Source: Rheum nobile
Lineage: Eukaryota; Streptophyta; Magnoliopsida; Caryophyllales; Polygonaceae
Assembly (NCBI GenBank): GCA_027886185.1
Contig: WOAB01000040.1
Location: 10,478,001 to 10,542,000, forward strand
Length of the DNA: 64,000 nucleotides
Direction of reading: 5' to 3'
The notes under the pieces: generated by a model
The model's input: the letters and a program-made list of their open reading frames with translations, nothing else
What the model was told of the DNA's origin: nothing
The model's database searches: none
Program-made: the position numbers and the translations under genes
Shown: positions 1-9,256 of the stretch, in pieces
Layout of the letters: every line of letters starts with the position of its first letter
How positions within the stretch are numbered: the stretch's first letter is position 1

Positions 1-1351
1 AGGGTATTTTCAGTAGTCGTCTCGTCTAGATTCATCTCCGAATCTACTCCAGGCAAGTGGCGGTTCGCTCTTGCTCATCATTCCATACTTCCATTAATTA
101 TCAATTGTTTAGTTGTTAATTAATTTGGGATGATTCTTGTTTATGTTGGGAACAGTTGTGTTAATTAATATGATTAAAATCTGATATTATAATAGGTTGT
201 ATATTATGCTAGAATCGACGCTATTATAGTTATATTGTATAGGTGTGGGCCGTGATGGCTTTGATGTGATTTATTGTTGTGTTAAACTGTTTAGTTAGCA
301 CGAGTATTCGTAGGGACGATGGGCTCTATGTGAGGTCCAATCGTTTCTTGATAATCAATTGGTGAAGGGGTAGTGGAGACCCTGACATCAATGGCTGTGG
401 ATTTGTTGTGGATACGGACGTTGGGCTCTATGTGAGGTCCAGTCATTCTTGATCGTGTTGTGGATATCTAAAAGCTTATAACGTGTTGTGGGTTGTTCTG
501 GAATTAACTCAGATAAGTGCTCTTGGCGCACATAATTAATATACCTTGGCGAGTAGTGCAGCTAGGCGATAGTGCAGCTAGGAAAAACTCGTCTTAGTTT
601 AAATCGTTCGTATGCAATACTGTGATTCTGTGATTAATTAATGTTTCCCAAATTTTGTCATGTTTCCGATAAGGCTCATTTCGTTGGAGTCTTCTTTTGG
701 GATTGATTGCTGTGAGACTTGGTCTCCAGAATCTTCTCTTGATCATGCCTTTTGATATATTCCAGTAGGAGTATGATGGTTGACTATCGTTATCGGTTGT
801 TATTCGAGAAACGATGAGTCTAACCTAATACGACTACTTCGAACCATTCTGCTTTGTACCCTTGTATAGTCTTTCATTATACTAACCAACCGATTATTCC
901 CTTGCATGGTTGGCTGGTGTCATCCGTTCGATTCGGCACATCAAATAAGTTGCAGATCCGTGAAGGCTAGAGCGACTATGAAGATGAACGGTGGTTTTTG
1001 GATGTTTTTATTATTTTTAATCAAGTTGAGATCCTTGGGTAGGTGATCACTACGATCACAACCCTTTTCGTAATATTTTAAAGACTTCCGCTGTAATCTA
1101 TTTACTCTGTTATTTGTTAAATTCTGTATTACGACTTCCGTTGTCTTTTGTTTAAACTTTGTATGTTGTCCTATTTGGGATTGGGATGTAATCCCGGGAC
1201 TCAAGTTTTGATTGAATATTATTATGATTTTGTATCATATGTGTTTCATGATTATATTTAAACGGTAAAGCCTTGGGTGACTTTGGTGAGGAAAACCGAG
1301 GTCACTGGCGGTAATACATTTCCAAATGGGTTAAGATTTGGGGGTGTTACA
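1..1351 (+). mobile_element. Tekay-type LTR, left part cut by window edge
   Basis: From about position 50 this stretch aligns with 16045-17219, the 3' LTR of the Tekay-like element. Shared blocks include AAGTGGCGGTTCGCTCTTGC, a TTAGCACGAGTATTCGTAGG block and the terminal GGGTGTTACA. The end TTACA at 1347-1351 matches the LTR end at 17215-17219. Identity looks like roughly 75-80% by eye, low for the two LTRs of one recent insertion. No primer-binding site follows at 1352. It may be the 5' LTR of the element ending at 17219, or the right LTR of a separate related element. No coding sequence was recognised inside it. Confidence 0.75.
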
Positions 1352-2029
1352 GCGCGCACTTCTCGCGTCCCTTTTACGAGGTCGGGGGTCAAGACGACGT
1401 GAACCAGATGGCTTGTCACGCCGGTGTGGCCCCTATTTTGTTCAACCCGCGTGCGCAACCTATAAAGCCAAAGCGGGCCGAGCTTTTCCGGCCTCTTCCT
1501 TACGGCCAGATGGTGGACGATTATCCCGGTGTTGCAAAAGCATGGGGCGTGTCTACTCTCTTAGAGGGACCAACATTGCCTGGAAGAGATCGGGGTACAA
1601 AAAGGAGCCGCGAGGAGCTTTCTTCGCCATCTGTCTTTCCGGGAAGCTCTTCGCATCAAGCCATTGCTTCCTCTGCGGCTGTGGGAGGGAACTCGCCGCT
1701 TCCCTTCACACTCTTGTTCTCGGACCCGCTGAGTAATCAGGCCCGCAATGACGAGCTCCTGGACAGATCTTAGATGATGCTTCGAAGGATGGGGGCCCCA
1801 GGATGCCGCAAACCTTGAATTGTCGGGTGCCGATCACTGAGCTTTGGCCGGGTGGCTTTCCTGCTCACTTTCTCTCCCTTTTTCCCACCCCTTGGTAGTT
1901 CCTAGACACTTTGATTAGACAGTTTTCGAACAGTTTTTTATGGATGAACATTTATTGCGGCCTTCGGGCTCTAGGCACTTTGAAGAGGCGGTGAACGAGT
2001 TTGCAAGGGGGGCGCACTATAAGCGGAGA
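1352..2029 (+). repeat. 678-bp tandem duplication, copy 1
   Basis: The copy starts exactly where the LTR ends and is repeated from 2030 (continuing at 8485 after an insertion). Both copies share an open frame, here 1399-1773, with conserved blocks such as GVAPILFNP, KPKRAE, TKRSREE (a basic, nuclear-localisation-like patch) and a SNQARNDEL tail. I do not recognise the protein. Copy 2 has a stop in this frame after the PLPYG block, so the frame is not intact in both. It may be part of a Tekay 5' region or of an older captured sequence. Confidence 0.7.
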
Positions 2030-2057
2030 GCGTGCATTTCTCGCATCCCTTGTACGA
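2030..2057 (+). repeat. 678-bp tandem duplication, copy 2, left piece
   Basis: The sequence from 2030 matches 1352 onward (GCGTGCATTTCTCGCATCCC against GCGCGCACTTCTCGCGTCCC). It is interrupted at 2058 by the minus-strand LTR element and resumes at 8485. Confidence 0.75.
2053..2057. other. Target-site duplication TACGA, left copy
   Basis: TACGA lies directly before TGATGAGAA, the terminus of the element, and recurs at 8480-8484 directly after TTCTCATCA. A perfect 5-bp duplication is typical of LTR-retrotransposon integration. Confidence 0.92.
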
Positions 2058-2953
2058 TGATGAGAATCAAGGTCCCAAATGGAACCTTTCTTCCCAAGAG
2101 AAGCTAGATCGTGCCGAAGCTAGGGAATTCCTCTCCTTCCTTGAGCTTGAGTGGTCTCCAATGGCCTTTGAGAGGGGTTCTCGGCCGTGGGAGAGATGGG
2201 TCGCCAAGGGGAGTCACCGAGAAGAGATGTGGGCTGCGGAGGTGCCAAGGGAACCTCTCTTGGAGGTTCCTTGGCCGAGCTTGAGGTGTTCGAATGAGAG
2301 CTTGAGAGATTGAGTGATTCCCACGAGATTGATGAGAGAAAGAGAGTTGGAATGTTGAAGGTTTTGAGTTGATAGAAGATAGTGGCTGCCTAGAGGGAGA
2401 TATACTCAACCTTAGGCTTTGCCACTCTTTAATTCTTCAACTAGGGGAAAAGGAAGGCATTACAAGTGTTTAAATAGTCATGGCATCAAGCCAACAAAGA
2501 AAGCTTCTAATGGGCCTTAGTGAGTTGAAGCCCATGTGAAAATGGCTCTTCACACTCACTAAGGCAAGACTAGGCTAATTGAAACTAAATGACTAATAAT
2601 ACAAAGCGGATAAAAGCCATAAGGCTTGGATATAGACGGGCGCATAGATGCCTTGGAATCGAAGCATTGTCGATGCTTGAGTGTCGTGGCATTGATGTGC
2701 CGGCATCTTGGTTGTCATGTACCGGGACTCATCATTGGGTTCACGAGCAAGGCTTCATGGGGCATCCGTCATGGGCGTGGCACACGGGAGGTCCGGAGGT
2801 TCCGGGAGCGGCCATGATGTCATGCCTTGACGATGCCATAGGATCACACCGGGAGGTGGCATGGGCTCATGGAGCGGGTCCGGGGAGGCATGGAGCCATG
2901 GTGATGCAAGGGACCCGGTGAGCATGATGAGGGCCATGCCATGGTTCTCATCA
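2058..2953 (-). repeat. 3' LTR of TR-GAG-like element
   Basis: Same length (896 bp) as the LTR at 7584-8479, with about a dozen substitutions counted by eye and no indel, roughly 1.3% divergence. In minus-strand sense this is the downstream LTR, next to the polypurine tract. The long gag frame runs about 200 bp into it, to position 2755. Confidence 0.92.
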
Positions 2954-5900
2954 CTCTCCCCTTCTTGGGGGAGAATTATCCCTAATTCTCGGCTGAGGGA
3001 GGAGATCTTCAACGTCCAAGCAAAGGCCACGACGCCTAGTGAACCTCTATGCCAAGCTACGAACACTGCATCCATGCTGAGCCATCCATCCAAGTGTGTC
3101 TCCATGGTGAGGTTGATCCATCCAAGCAAAGGGCCAAGCTCTCCATGTCCCATCCAATAGTAGAGGCCGAAGCATATGACCCTATAACAATAGAACTCAA
3201 CACCAAAACATAAGTAGTCACTAGGGCCCGGGTCATGGGCAAGGAATGGGCTAGGGAGTACAAGACTAGGGTAATATCTATGGGTGAGCCAATGGTCTAT
3301 AAGGGAGCGCTTAAGGCCAAATGAGAAAGCGCTCCCCTTCTTAAAGGTGAGCTTACCTCTCAAGGGACCTAGAAACCCAAGGATCCAAAACCAAGGCTTT
3401 TCTAAGGGTTCCCATGACCAAGGAATGTAACCTAGGTGGGCATGGTCAAGCCAAGGTGGTTCCAAAGTAGCACATCCCATAACTCTAAATGGCTCCCTAG
3501 GGAAGGCCGAGGAAGTAGATTCTAATGGAGAGGCCTTACTAGAGAAATCCTCAATGAATGGTGGCCTAAGGATGGTGCTAAGACAAGGTATAGTGTGTGG
3601 ACAGTGGGGCCAACTAAATAGGTATAAAATCTCGGGTGGCCTAGGAAGGTGCCCTACAAAGGGAGAGAAGGACACTATCCAAGAGGGTCCACTACCAACA
3701 CCACAAGGAACCTCAAGTGGTGGCCTAGAAATGGTGCTAAGCCAAGGAATGAAGTGTGACCAATATGTGAAGCTATAGTGACTCAAAGTCTCGGGTGGCC
3801 TAGGAAGGTGCCCTAAAAGGGAAGCTAGGAAGGCCATCCAAGTGGGTCCACCAACATCAACACTAAGTACCTCACATGATGGCCTAGAAAAGGCACTAAG
3901 AATGTAATCTAGAGGTGGTGTGTTCCTAGGGTAATCCTCAAGCAAAGAGGTCCTAGGGAAGGAGCTAGGCCATCGAGTGGTGTAGGGATAGAGAGGTGGG
4001 GCCCTAGGCTCATGATAGGACTCCAATGATATGGAATAGTGGGGGTTCGGTGGCCAGATAAGGAAGGTGGAATGCCTAGGCAACCAACGGGCATGATCAA
4101 AGCATAGATAATACAAGATAAGCACAACACGATGCATAGACATGAGCCTAGAAAAGGGGCATGGGGTGCACAAAACATGGATAACTATGAAGGTACCATA
4201 ATGATGTAGATGCTTCTCATGCAATACAAGTCGAAAACTAGGGGACACACATGAGCAAGCAAAATGACATGTTGAATCCAATGGTAACACATGTAAGTCA
4301 TCTTTCTTTCCTAAAGCATGCAATAAGAGTAGAGAACTAGGAGGCACACATGAGTGAGTAAAATGACATGTCAAAGCAAGGTGTGGCACATGTAAATCAA
4401 TTTTCCTCCCTAGTGCATTCAAAGTAATGACAAGATAGGTAGATGCCATAGGAAGTGGGAGAACACATGCAAAGGGAATGGTACTACTCCTAAGCCTAGG
4501 TAGATGTCCCATGATATCACAAGTCAAACTATCATCATACTTAGACATGAAGGCAACAATAAGCATTAAGTGAAACTTCCATAGCATGAATTGAGACATG
4601 GAACTAAAATGCATACAAGAATGTGTAGTCCTAGATGCAAAAAAGTTTGACATGATCAATAAGGCTCTAAGCCAGGAAGCGAAATGAAGCTCATGCAAGG
4701 TATCACTCAAAGGTACAAAGGAAAGGATAACAGAAGATACCTCCCTAAATATAGGGGACTTTGGAGCATCCTCCTTGCAAAGGTGAAGGGCTGGCCTCGG
4801 CAACTTACAAGGCTCTTCGTCCAAGCCAGGGTCCTCCTTATGGGCTACGAGTGGCAAGCAAAAGAGGGCCATAGGCGTCGTATCCAGCCAAGGTGTGGCT
4901 AAGGAATCCATGGAGCTTCGAGTGATTAGGGGACGAGGCACCCGTTGAGGCGTAGCCAAGATAGGGCTAGGCGCAGCTAAGGAAGGTGCATCCATGGCAA
5001 TGGGAGGCACGGCCAACGTGGGCACCTCCAAGACCTCTCGCGGCGCGGCAAAGGGAGGCGCCACCGTGGTCTCTATGGGTGCATCCAAGACCTTGGGAGG
5101 CTTGCTAGGCACAAGGTGAGGCACGGTGATGAGGGGCTCGGCCAATGGGGCCTCAACCAATGGTGGCACGGCTGAGGACAATGCCAACGTGGCTAGAGCC
5201 AATGGAGGCGTGGCTGGGGCCACGAGAGGGGCATCGTCCCTAGCCTTGGCCAAGAGAGGCATGGCTGAGTGTGGCTCAACCGGGGCCACGGCTAGCGGGG
5301 TCGATAGAGCCCTATAGCGCTCGGCTATGACTTCATCGCTCTTGGCAAAGGCGGCCTTCAAGGAGGCGACTTTGGCCGAGTCAGGATAGATAGCTCGCGG
5401 ATGCTCGGCTGGGGCCATAGGAGGCTTGACACGGCAGGTCATGGCATGGTGAGAGGCGCTACTTGGAGCATGGACTTGGACCTCTTCATGGACCTTATTG
5501 GGAAAGGCACGCTCATAGGCGCTGAGACTAGCTTGGGGGGTTCCATGGGCATAATGGTGGGCCATGACATAGGCAAACTGATCCCAAGTATGGATAGGTG
5601 GGTGGCCGGTATCACGTATTCGGCGAAGAGTTCTTGGCCACCATGCACATGCATAGTCGGTGAAGCACCTTGTGGCAATGCGCACCATGTCAAGCTCTTC
5701 ATATCCCAAGGGGCGCAAGACACGACGGGTGTGATGCTCCCATGCCAAGAACTCGGAGCCGTCGTCGTAGCTCCCGGTGAAGGCGTATAAGACCTCCCAC
5801 ACATTAGGGCTCCTAGGCTGGCTACGCCCATAATGGCTCGACGACTGCTGGGTTCGAGCACGGTGGCCACTCGTTGGGCTTTGGCCTTGCCCTCCTCTTG

Positions 5901-6036
5901 GTGGCGCGGACACATAAGGGCTACGTGTGGGCGCGCCATAGGAGGCTCGAGCTGGGGGCTGGTGACACGAGGCGTAGGGGCCGTCCTCATCTTCCATGAT
6001 CCACGTGTTCTTGTGGCACCTATAATCACCCAACAA
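2755..6036 (-). CDS. Gag-like polyprotein of 1093 codons
   Basis: Residues about 85-190 resemble a retrotransposon gag core (FLAWEHH, ACAWWPRTLRRI, WDQFAYVMAHHY), the domain that packages element RNA into particles. It is followed by a long Ala/Pro-rich stretch (about 240-400), then Leu/Ser/His-rich sequence with imperfect repeats of about 60 residues around a GHLPRPPE core near residues 710-840. No zinc knuckle, protease or polymerase motif is visible. The frame starts from an ATG at 6036 and continues past the polypurine tract into the 3' LTR. Gag assignment is fairly sure for the N-terminal fifth only. The rest may be a novel element protein or open by composition. Confidence 0.6.
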   Translation of the reverse strand: MLGDYRCHKNTWIMEDEDGPYASCHQPPARASYGAPTRSPYVSAPPRGGQGQSPTSGHRARTQQSSSHYGRSQPRSPNVWEVLYAFTGSYDDGSEFLAWEHHTRRVLRPLGYEELDMVRIATRCFTDYACAWWPRTLRRIRDTGHPPIHTWDQFAYVMAHHYAHGTPQASLSAYERAFPNKVHEEVQVHAPSSASHHAMTCRVKPPMAPAEHPRAIYPDSAKVASLKAAFAKSDEVIAERYRALSTPLAVAPVEPHSAMPLLAKARDDAPLVAPATPPLALATLALSSAVPPLVEAPLAEPLITVPHLVPSKPPKVLDAPIETTVAPPFAAPREVLEVPTLAVPPIAMDAPSLAAPSPILATPQRVPRPLITRSSMDSLATPWLDTTPMALFCLPLVAHKEDPGLDEEPCKLPRPALHLCKEDAPKSPIFREVSSVILSFVPLSDTLHELHFASWLRALLIMSNFFASRTTHSCMHFSSMSQFMLWKFHLMLIVAFMSKYDDSLTCDIMGHLPRLRSSTIPFACVLPLPMASTYLVITLNALGRKIDLHVPHLALTCHFTHSCVPPSSLLLLHALGKKDDLHVLPLDSTCHFACSCVSPSFRLVLHEKHLHHYGTFIVIHVLCTPCPFSRLMSMHRVVLILYYLCFDHARWLPRHSTFLIWPPNPHYSISLESYHEPRAPPLYPYTTRWPSSFPRTSLLEDYPRNTPPLDYILSAFSRPSCEVLSVDVGGPTWMAFLASLLGHLPRPPETLSHYSFTYWSHFIPWLSTISRPPLEVPCGVGSGPSWIVSFSPFVGHLPRPPEILYLFSWPHCPHTIPCLSTILRPPFIEDFSSKASPLESTSSAFPREPFRVMGCATLEPPWLDHAHLGYIPWSWEPLEKPWFWILGFLGPLRGKLTFKKGSAFSFGLKRSLIDHWLTHRYYPSLVLPSPFLAHDPGPSDYLCFGVEFYCYRVICFGLYYWMGHGELGPLLGWINLTMETHLDGWLSMDAVFVAWHRGSLGVVAFAWTLKISSLSRELGIILPQEGESDENHGMALIMLTGSLASPWLHASPDPLHEPMPPPGVILWHRQGMTSWPLPEPPDLPCATPMTDAP
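2954..2966 (-). other. Polypurine tract of TR-GAG-like element
   Basis: On the minus strand AAGAAGGGGAGAG abuts the LTR terminus TGATGAGAA. This is the expected primer for plus-strand DNA synthesis and it fixes the element's orientation. Confidence 0.8.
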
Positions 6037-7567
6037 ATGTGCAAGTCAATAGTTCATGGTGATTGGCTCAAGAAGAAGAGATGAGCAATGACAATAGAAA
6101 ACACACACACATTACTAAACATATAAAAGGATCAAGGCAAATAAGGAAGCATAACAAGTACAAAAAACTAAGACTAAGGCCAATGCAATACCAGGATCAC
6201 AAAGGGGCTCAAGCAATGGCAATGGAGTAATAGGGTCGTGTGACTTGAGTACCAAGGTGGACCTCAATATTTCGAACCTCAGCCCAATGGAAGACCTTAG
6301 GCTAGTTCAAGGGAATGCCGAACAAGGCCAAAGGAGACAAGTGTGAGCAAGAGGCCAATCGGCCAACCTATGGGCTCAAGTGGAGGTGGGAAATATGGGC
6401 AAGTCTCCTAGAAGAAGATGGAGAGATGGGCTTAGTAGCCCATGGTACCTAGTGAGGGTAAGAGAGCCCACCAAAGGAAGTGGCCCAACCGAACAAGGGA
6501 AAATGAGAGTGGACCTCGTCTTGGGAAATTTGCTTCTTTATTTTTTTGTAAAACCAACTTTCTGTTTTTTTTTTGTGATTTGGGCCTTTGCCTTTTGTTG
6601 GCCTCTTTTTTGAAAGGGCTTTTACTAAACAAGTAGAAAGTAAGGTCCACTAGAGTGCTTAAGAGAGTGGGCTGGAGTGGGGCCACCGAAAGGGTGTTTG
6701 AAGGCCTCTAGGGCCGGCACCATGGGATTTGGAAGAGAGAGAGTCCCCTTTTTGGGTGGGGGACAATAGGAGAAGAGGGGAAAGAAGTTTGGAGGCTTGC
6801 CACTAATAACCCCCCCTTTTTGGAATCCCACAAGAAGTAGCTTTCAATCACTCTATCACACACAAGTCAGCCCAAGGTCAAGTTTGGCACTTACTTAAAC
6901 TACCTAAGATATCCAAAAAGAGCTAGAAAGAAAGCAAAGTGGTCCTTTACCTAAAATACTTCAAGTCACATGCTACACTTAAGCTTTCAAACAAGGAGCA
7001 AGCAAGGGCAAGGGTCACATGGCTGGCTATGGGGGAAGGTGGTGGTGGCTGTAGGGTGGTGGTGGTGGCAGCAAGGTGACAGACGCGGTGGTCCGGTCAC
7101 CAGAGGTGGTGGTTCGGTCACCAGAAAGTGATTTTTTTTGCGTTTTTGGGGCTGTTTTTTGGAGGGTTTGGGTGGGATGAACAAGGCACGAAAAAAAACA
7201 CTTAAACTAGCATGGAAACAAGAAAAAAGGGCATGGAAACAAGAAAAATCTGAGCATGAAAAACAGAAAACAAAGACATGAAAAACAAGAAAATTTGAAG
7301 CTAACAAGAGAGAGTCTAGGCCTAGGACATGCTCAACATGAAAACACAAGGAATTTCGTGCAAGGATATGAAACTAAGCATGAAACACTGAATTTGAACA
7401 ACTCATACAAGACATGAAAAGCAAGAAAAAAAAATCAAGCTAACAAGAGAGATTCTATGCCTAGAACATGCTCAACATGAAAACAACAAGGGATTTCGTG
7501 TAAGCTATGAAACTAAGCATGAAAAATCTGAACTTGAAGAAGGATAAAGGGAACTTAGCTTGGCTTT
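6037..7567 (-). other. Untranslated leader of TR-GAG-like element
   Basis: About 1.5 kb between primer site and gag start. Apart from A- or T-rich tracts (for example near 6540-6570) and two direct repeats at 7276-7520, nothing coding was recognised. The leader is long for a retrotransposon and may carry packaging signals, which cannot be seen directly. Confidence 0.5.
7276..7520. repeat. Direct repeat of about 138 bp in the leader
   Basis: Two imperfect copies start near 7276 and 7414. Shared blocks are AGCTAACAAGAGAGA, ACATGCTCAACATGAAAAC and ATGAAACTAAGCATGAAA. Confidence 0.65.
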
Positions 7568-7581
7568 GGCTCTTGATACCA
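7568..7581 (-). other. Primer-binding site, initiator Met tRNA type
   Basis: On the minus strand TGGTATCAAGAGCC starts two bases inside the 5' LTR boundary. It matches the common plant site TGGTATCAGAGCC with one extra A. Confidence 0.78.
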
Positions 7582-7583
7582 AT

Positions 7584-8479
7584 TGATGAGAATCAAGGTC
7601 CCAAATGGAACCTTTCTTCCCAAGAGAAGCTAGATCGTGCCGAAGCTAGGGAATTCCTCTCCTTCCTTGAGCTTGAGTGGTCTCCAATGGCCTTTGAGAG
7701 GGGTTCTCGGCCGTGGGAGAGATGGGTCGCCAAGGGGAGTCACCGAGAAGAGATGTGGGCTGCGGAGGTGCCAAGGGAACCTCTCTTGGAGGTTCCTTGG
7801 CCGAGCTTGAGGTGTTCGAACGAGAGCTTGAGAGATTGAGTGATTCCCACGAGATTGATGAGAGAAAGAGAGTTGGAATGTTGAAGGTTTTGAGTTGATA
7901 GAAGATAATGACTGCCTAGAGGGAGATATACTCAACCTTAGGCTTTGCCACTCTTTAATTCTTCAACTAGGGGAAAAGGAAGGCATTACAAGTGTTAAAA
8001 TAGTCATGGCATCAAGCCAACAAAGAAAGCTTCTAATGGGCCTTAGTGAGTTGAAGCCCATGTGCAAATGGCTCTTCACACTCACTAAGGCAAGACTAGG
8101 CTAATTGAAACTAAATGACTAATAATACAAAGCGGATAAAAGCCATAAGGCTTGGATATAGACGGGCGCATAGATGCCTTGGAATCGAAGCATTGTCGAT
8201 GCTTGAGTGTCGTGGCATTGATGTGCCGACATCTTGGTTGTCATGTACCGGGACTCATCATTGGGTTCATGAGCAAGGCTTCATGGGGCGTCCTTCATGG
8301 GCGTGGCACACGGGAGGTCCGGAGGTTCCGGGAGCGGCCATGGTGTCACGCCTTGACGATGCCATAGGATCACACCGGGAGGTGGCATGGGCTCATGGAG
8401 CGGGTCCGGGGAGGCATGGAGCCATGGTGATGCAAGGGACCCGGTGCGCATGATGAGGGCCATGCCATGGTTCTCATCA
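7584..8479 (-). repeat. 5' LTR of TR-GAG-like element
   Basis: The upstream LTR in minus-strand sense: 896 bp, TGATGAGAA at the 7584 end and TTCTCATCA at the 8479 end. The primer-binding site lies next to 7584. Confidence 0.92.
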
Positions 8480-8484
8480 TACGA
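8480..8484. other. Target-site duplication TACGA, right copy
   Basis: Matches 2053-2057 exactly and lies directly outside the LTR end TTCTCATCA. Confidence 0.92.
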
Positions 8485-9045
8485 GGCCGGGGGTCAAGAC
8501 GGCCTTAACCAGATGGCTCGTCATGCCGGTGTGGCCCCTATTTTATTCAACCCGAGTGCGCAACCTATAAAGCCAAAGCGGGCCGAGCCTTTCTGGCCTC
8601 TTCCCTACGGCTAGGTGGTAGACGATTATCCCGGTGTTGCGGAAGCATGGGGCATGTCTACTCTCTTCGAGGGACCGACGTTGCCTGAAAGAGATCGGGG
8701 CACAAAGAGGAGCCGCGAGGAGCTTTCTTTGCCATTTGTCTTTTTGGGAAGCTCTTCGCATCAAGCCATTGCTTCCTCTGCGGTTGTGGGAGGGAACTCG
8801 CCGCTTCCATTCATGCTCATGTTCTCGGACCCACCGAGTAATCAGGCCCGCAACGACGAGCTCATGGACATAATCTTAGATGATGCTTCGAAGGACGGGG
8901 GCCCCTAGGATGCCACGAACCCTGAATTGTCGGGTGCCGATCACTGAGCTTTGGCCAGGTGGCTTTCCTCCTCGCTTTTCTCTCCCTTTTTCCCACCCCT
9001 TGCTAGTTCCTAGGCACTTTGATTATACAGTTTTCGAACAATTTT
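8485..9045 (+). repeat. 678-bp tandem duplication, copy 2, right piece
   Basis: Continues copy 2 after the insertion and aligns with 1380-1940. The shared frame (GVAPILFNP, KPKRAE, TKRSREE, SNQARNDEL) is kept but broken by a stop near 8613. Similarity fades near 9045, where copy 1 instead continues with a MDEHLLRPSG-type frame. Confidence 0.7.
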
Positions 9046-9256
9046 TTTTTCCTTACGGGTCAGGTTTAAAATGTTTTTCAGGAATAAAACTTTTATAAAC
9101 CGATCACTCGTTTGAAACTGAGAAAGGTTTTAGAAGGCTTTGAATTTTCGAATAAAATTTTTAACCGTTCATAGTCGTGCCTTTTCTTGAAGTCTGATAT
9201 GGAAGTTCACTCCCATGTCTAGAAAGACTAATTCTCGTCTTGTTACCCCGTAGGTT
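9046..9256 (+). other. Spacer before the 258-codon ORF
   Basis: AT-rich 211 bp. No motif, promoter or splice structure could be identified with confidence. Confidence 0.4.

Larger units (their letters stand above)
2058..8479 (-). mobile_element. Complete non-autonomous LTR retrotransposon, TR-GAG-like
   Basis: This 6422-bp element has two 896-bp LTRs (2058-2953 and 7584-8479), termini TGATGAGAA/TTCTCATCA, a 5-bp target duplication TACGA, an initiator-Met-type primer site and a polypurine tract. Site positions place transcription on the minus strand. Its only long frame begins with a gag-like domain. No protease, RT, RNase H or integrase motifs were found. This layout fits the terminal-repeat elements with only a gag domain (TR-GAG) described in plants, which depend on enzymes supplied in trans. 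It sits inside copy 2 of the 678-bp duplication and is therefore younger than it. Confidence 0.88.

Noticed and set aside
8634..8873. Additional plus-strand frames in the 678-bp duplication
   Set aside because: They overlap the frame conserved between the two copies and contain unshared stops.
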